Positions 61,965-64,000 of a stretch of DNA of 64,000 nt are shown here, piece by piece (the first letter of the stretch is position 1; every line of letters starts with the position of its first letter). Source of the DNA: Bacteroides faecalis. GTDB lineage: Bacteria; Bacteroidota; Bacteroidia; Bacteroidales; Bacteroidaceae. The position numbers and the translations under genes were made by a program. The notes under the pieces are model-generated. The model saw only the letters and a list, made by a program, of their open reading frames with translations. It made no database searches and had not been told where the DNA came from. The DNA is taken from positions 1 to 64,000 of the forward strand of contig NZ_BHWB01000005.1 in NCBI RefSeq assembly GCF_003865075.1, in the 5' to 3' direction.

Positions 61965-62648
61965 CTATTTCAGTGCGATAAAAAACAAATTAAACTTCTT
62001 TCTAAATTTGGGAGTTGTGGTGTTGAGACTGATATTACTGTGTTTTTTTATCTTTTCAATCAGCTTCATTTTGGCTCTCACCCTTCCTTCAACTTCTCCC
62101 TTTTCATATCTAAGGTTGTAGTTGATGGCTCCCATTAGAACATCTGCCAATTGGATGAAGACACTTTCGTGTGAACGTATAAACTGAAACCTGCCAATGG
62201 AAGAGTTGTATTCCATTATTTTTCTGAGCCTCTCCAGCTTATCGCTACTGCATGTGTCCTTGATATCCATATATATGTTATATGTATAATCCATGTCCAT
62301 CTTGTGATGCAGCAATTGGTAGTACATGCGAAAGTAGAAATCATTAAACGTATAGTCTTCTCGTTTCTCGTCAATCTGACTCTTGTCAACAACCACAGCC
62401 CTAAATTCCATGTCATTCATAAAGAACCAGTCTATAAGCTCTGCATAGACTTTATACGTGGCCTCGTGGACATTTGTCCATTTCAGCTCATCACTATAGC
62501 CGTGCTTCTTCTTAATATCTTTTATGGCATCTTTTGCCATGCGGATTTGTGTGTATGCTATACTTGTACATCCCAAAAGCATGTAGGGATGACCGTCATG
62601 CACCATGTGGGTGCTTTCATCACAGTAGATGTTGAATGTCTTATTCAT
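61965..62648 (-). CDS. DUF3800 protein (RNase H-like fold)
   Basis: 227 residues: FNIYCDESTHMVHDGHPYML (conserved D-E-S of the first strand), FRAVVVDKSQ and YNIYMDIKDTCSSDKLERLR, then SVFIQLADVLMGAINYNLRY (Asp near the end). DUF3800 enzymes are RNase H-like proteins common in mobile DNA and in defence gene clusters. Paired with the putative nuclease directly downstream. Confidence 0.8.
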   Translation of the reverse strand: MNKTFNIYCDESTHMVHDGHPYMLLGCTSIAYTQIRMAKDAIKDIKKKHGYSDELKWTNVHEATYKVYAELIDWFFMNDMEFRAVVVDKSQIDEKREDYTFNDFYFRMYYQLLHHKMDMDYTYNIYMDIKDTCSSDKLERLRKIMEYNSSIGRFQFIRSHESVFIQLADVLMGAINYNLRYEKGEVEGRVRAKMKLIEKIKKHSNISLNTTTPKFRKKFNLFFIALK

Positions 62649-62664
62649 TGTATCTGTTTTTTGT

Positions 62665-63288
62665 TTATTCTTTATTCCTTTTCTTCAGCGGTCCACTATG
62701 AGGTCCACGGTTCAGCGTCACACCATGCTTGTTGAGTATGCGGAACACGGAACTTCGGCTTGTGAAGCCGCTGATAGCAAAGATGTCATCTATGCTGTGC
62801 CCCTCGTTGTACATGTTCACGATATTCTTCTCACGCTCCAGTTTCGACAGTGCCCTTTCCGACTTCTTGGGCGGCCGGATATTCTGTTGCAGATGGATGA
62901 TGTGTGCCGATGCCTTGCGCAGCACGGCACACTCCTCAGAGAGTGACCCGAACATACGGATGACCTGTGAGGGCTTGGTGTCGGGGAAAAGTTCGTCAAA
63001 CGTATCGATGCGGTCTTGGATGGAGATGATGCGAACCACCTTCACACGGCAGTATTCTATGAATGTAGCCAGTTCACGGGTGCCACGCAGTGCGTTACTG
63101 AACCTCGACACCACCAGCTCGTCGCCGCGCTCCAGACTCGATATGAGCTGCTTCCACATCGGGCGCAGCCTCTCGTGTTCGGACAGTTCCTCTATCACCT
63201 GAACACAGCCGTATTGCTGCATCCAAGCCTTGTCTTCTGCATACTCTTCGCCATTGGTGGCGATAAAGATGTAACCTACTTTTGCCAT
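62665..63288 (-). CDS. Serine-recombinase-fold protein with lost catalytic residues
   Basis: 207 residues. It keeps the resolvase/invertase fold: GYIFIATNGEEY at the start where active enzymes have GYxRVST, LERGDELVVSRFSNALRG where they have LVVxxLDRLGR, and a C-terminal Hin-like HTH (IVNMYNEGHSIDDIFAISGF, TSRSSVFRILNKHG). The catalytic Arg and Ser of RVS are Phe and Ala here, and the first Arg of DRLGR is not conserved. It is probably a DNA-binding regulator, or an unusual variant. Its promoter is flanked by 14-bp inverted repeats. Confidence 0.8.
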   Translation of the reverse strand: MAKVGYIFIATNGEEYAEDKAWMQQYGCVQVIEELSEHERLRPMWKQLISSLERGDELVVSRFSNALRGTRELATFIEYCRVKVVRIISIQDRIDTFDELFPDTKPSQVIRMFGSLSEECAVLRKASAHIIHLQQNIRPPKKSERALSKLEREKNIVNMYNEGHSIDDIFAISGFTSRSSVFRILNKHGVTLNRGPHSGPLKKRNKE

Positions 63289-63305
63289 ACTGTTGTACGC
63301 TATTA

Positions 63306-63440
63306 AATGAAATCAAGTGCAAAGGTACACTATTTTTCCGAGAAACAATCATACTTGAACGAAAAATCATACTTAAACACGATAATTTGCCATTTTCTTT
63401 TCACTTGATTTCATTGAAAATCATACTCGCAAGTATGATA
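63306..63440 (-). promoter_or_regulatory. Regulatory region between the recombinase-like gene and the next operon
   Basis: Perfect 14-bp inverted repeat AATGAAATCAAGTG (63306-63319) and CACTTGATTTCATT (63402-63415) encloses a minus-strand -7 box TACCTTTG (63320-63327) facing the recombinase-like gene. Three AATCATACT sites lie at 63347, 63365 and 63419; the last forms the palindrome ATCATACT-CGCA-AGTATGAT. These may be operators. Confidence 0.6.
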
Positions 63441-63494
63441 CACAAATAAGATTAAACTTACTGTCATTCTTGCAAATATATCGCTGAAACGCAT

Positions 63495-63502
63495 TAACTT
63501 TG
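63495..63502 (+). promoter_or_regulatory. Promoter of the partial lipoprotein gene
   Basis: -7 box TAACTTTG 32 bases before ATG 63534, with a weak TTGC at the -33 position 21 bases upstream. Confidence 0.6.
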
Positions 63503-63533
63503 CACCGTCAATTTCAAAATCAGACTCAAAATA

Positions 63534-64000
63534 ATGACAACAATGAAATATGAAACCCAACTTTTCGGAGGACAAACCAACCTCCATTGCATGAAGCAAA
63601 TATTGCATAATGCAAAATCAAACTCGCATGGCTGTATCAGACTTGCCATTTGTATTGCCACTGCGTTTGCCGTAGTCATGCTGACAGCATGTTCAGACGG
63701 AAACGGCACGAAGTCGTTCCATTCGAGCGATGAAGCCATCAGAGAGTATCATGGCTTTCTGACCACTCTTCGACAGAACGGCAAGGTCTCAATTCAGACA
63801 TTAGTTAAGATTGTCAACGAATGGCGCGTGTTGGACGATTCCGTGACATCGTGCATCTCACGTGACACTGTCAGGAAAGCCCACTCATACCCGTTCACGG
63901 TATATCATGAGTTGAACGACTCCATCCACATCGAGCTGTGCCGTATGGCGATGTCTAAGCAACGCACCTTTCACGACCTGCTCTATCTCAGAGAACAGAC
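63534..64000 (+). CDS. Putative lipoprotein, start of a gene cut by the window end
   Basis: 156 residues visible, no stop before the edge. A long charged leader (MTTMKYETQLFGGQTNLHCM) precedes a membrane/lipobox segment IRLAICIATAFAVVMLTACS (LTAC, lipid-modified Cys about residue 57), then a helical domain (EAIREYHGFLTTLRQNGKVS, IQTLVKIVNEWRVLDDSVTS, SIHIELCRMAMSKQRTFHDL). The 50-residue N-terminal extension before the lipobox is unusual; an internal ATG at 63543 or 63591 could be the real start. Probably the first gene of the element's conjugation operon. Confidence 0.55.
   Translation, partial: MTTMKYETQLFGGQTNLHCMKQILHNAKSNSHGCIRLAICIATAFAVVMLTACSDGNGTKSFHSSDEAIREYHGFLTTLRQNGKVSIQTLVKIVNEWRVLDDSVTSCISRDTVRKAHSYPFTVYHELNDSIHIELCRMAMSKQRTFHDLLYLREQ

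Noticed and set aside
1..64000. CRISPR arrays, tRNA or rRNA genes and insertion sequences
   Set aside because: No regularly spaced repeats, no cloverleaf with conserved T-loop, no transposase frames were seen by eye; a dedicated search was not possible here.

Overview
The window looks like a gut Bacteroidales chromosome, most likely Bacteroides or a close relative. The case rests on AT-rich DNA, many promoters matching the Bacteroides -7 box TAnnTTTG, an ECF sigma/outer-membrane-protein operon, a DUF4250 gene, and NBU/CTn-type mobilisation genes (VirE-N, DUF3987, DUF3408, MobC, MobA-like relaxase). Only about the first 8.5 kb reads as core genome. The rest is stacked mobile DNA and defence cargo.

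Layout. 1-3.9 kb (minus strand): ECF sigma factor, a membrane-anchored regulator-like protein, an exported Spy-like protein, and an outer-membrane beta-barrel gene broken by frameshifts. 4.1-8.5 kb: DUF4250, a small exported protein, DedA, DUF47 + Pit phosphate transporter, and an RlmJ-like methyltransferase. 8.8-15.1 kb: a compact restriction-modification operon (HTH controller, two DNA methyltransferases, endonuclease-helicase), with the nuclease gene frameshifted at a C5 tract. 15.7-22.9 kb: a giant exonuclease/RecQ/UvrD fusion and an AlbA_2 gene split by an in-frame UGA. 23.1-26.2 kb: a HEPN protein and a DUF262-HNH nuclease paired with an EcoRI-type adenine methyltransferase. 26.5-31.7 kb: mobilisable module 1 (membrane protein, relaxase, MobC, oriT-like hairpin, DUF3987, VirE-N, HTH) with a truncated integrase. 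31.9-35.9 kb: two tandem integrases and HTH genes. 36.3-45.5 kb: mobilisable module 2 (DUF3408, oriT-like hairpin, MobC, relaxase, membrane protein, integrase), then a two-gene restriction system whose promoter lies between 17-bp perfect inverted repeats. 45.6-49.5 kb: two small proteins, an AAA ATPase, a frameshifted integrase and its HTH partner. 50-64 kb: part of a GC-richer plasmid or large conjugative element (two SSBs, ParA with an RHH partner and iterated flanking sites, PRTase, SLOG, DUF4186, DUF6155, thioredoxin, DUF3800, a degenerate serine recombinase). It has long hairpin-rich non-coding stretches.

The strongest candidates for something new are three. (1) A putative invertible promoter (40235-40430) sits between a tyrosine recombinase gene and a restriction system whose methyltransferase motifs are split over two proteins. 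(2) A family of five structured non-coding elements shares a motif order and covarying hairpins; four lie in front of genes, and one ends in its own terminator and looks like a free-standing RNA. (3) A three-copy non-coding repeat lies at 52.65-53.69 kb with compensatory stem changes. Two oriT-like loci also share a nested-hairpin design with a covarying core.

Several genes carry single-base frameshifts, mostly at short homopolymers. These may be real decay, phase variation, or base-calling errors; raw reads would decide.
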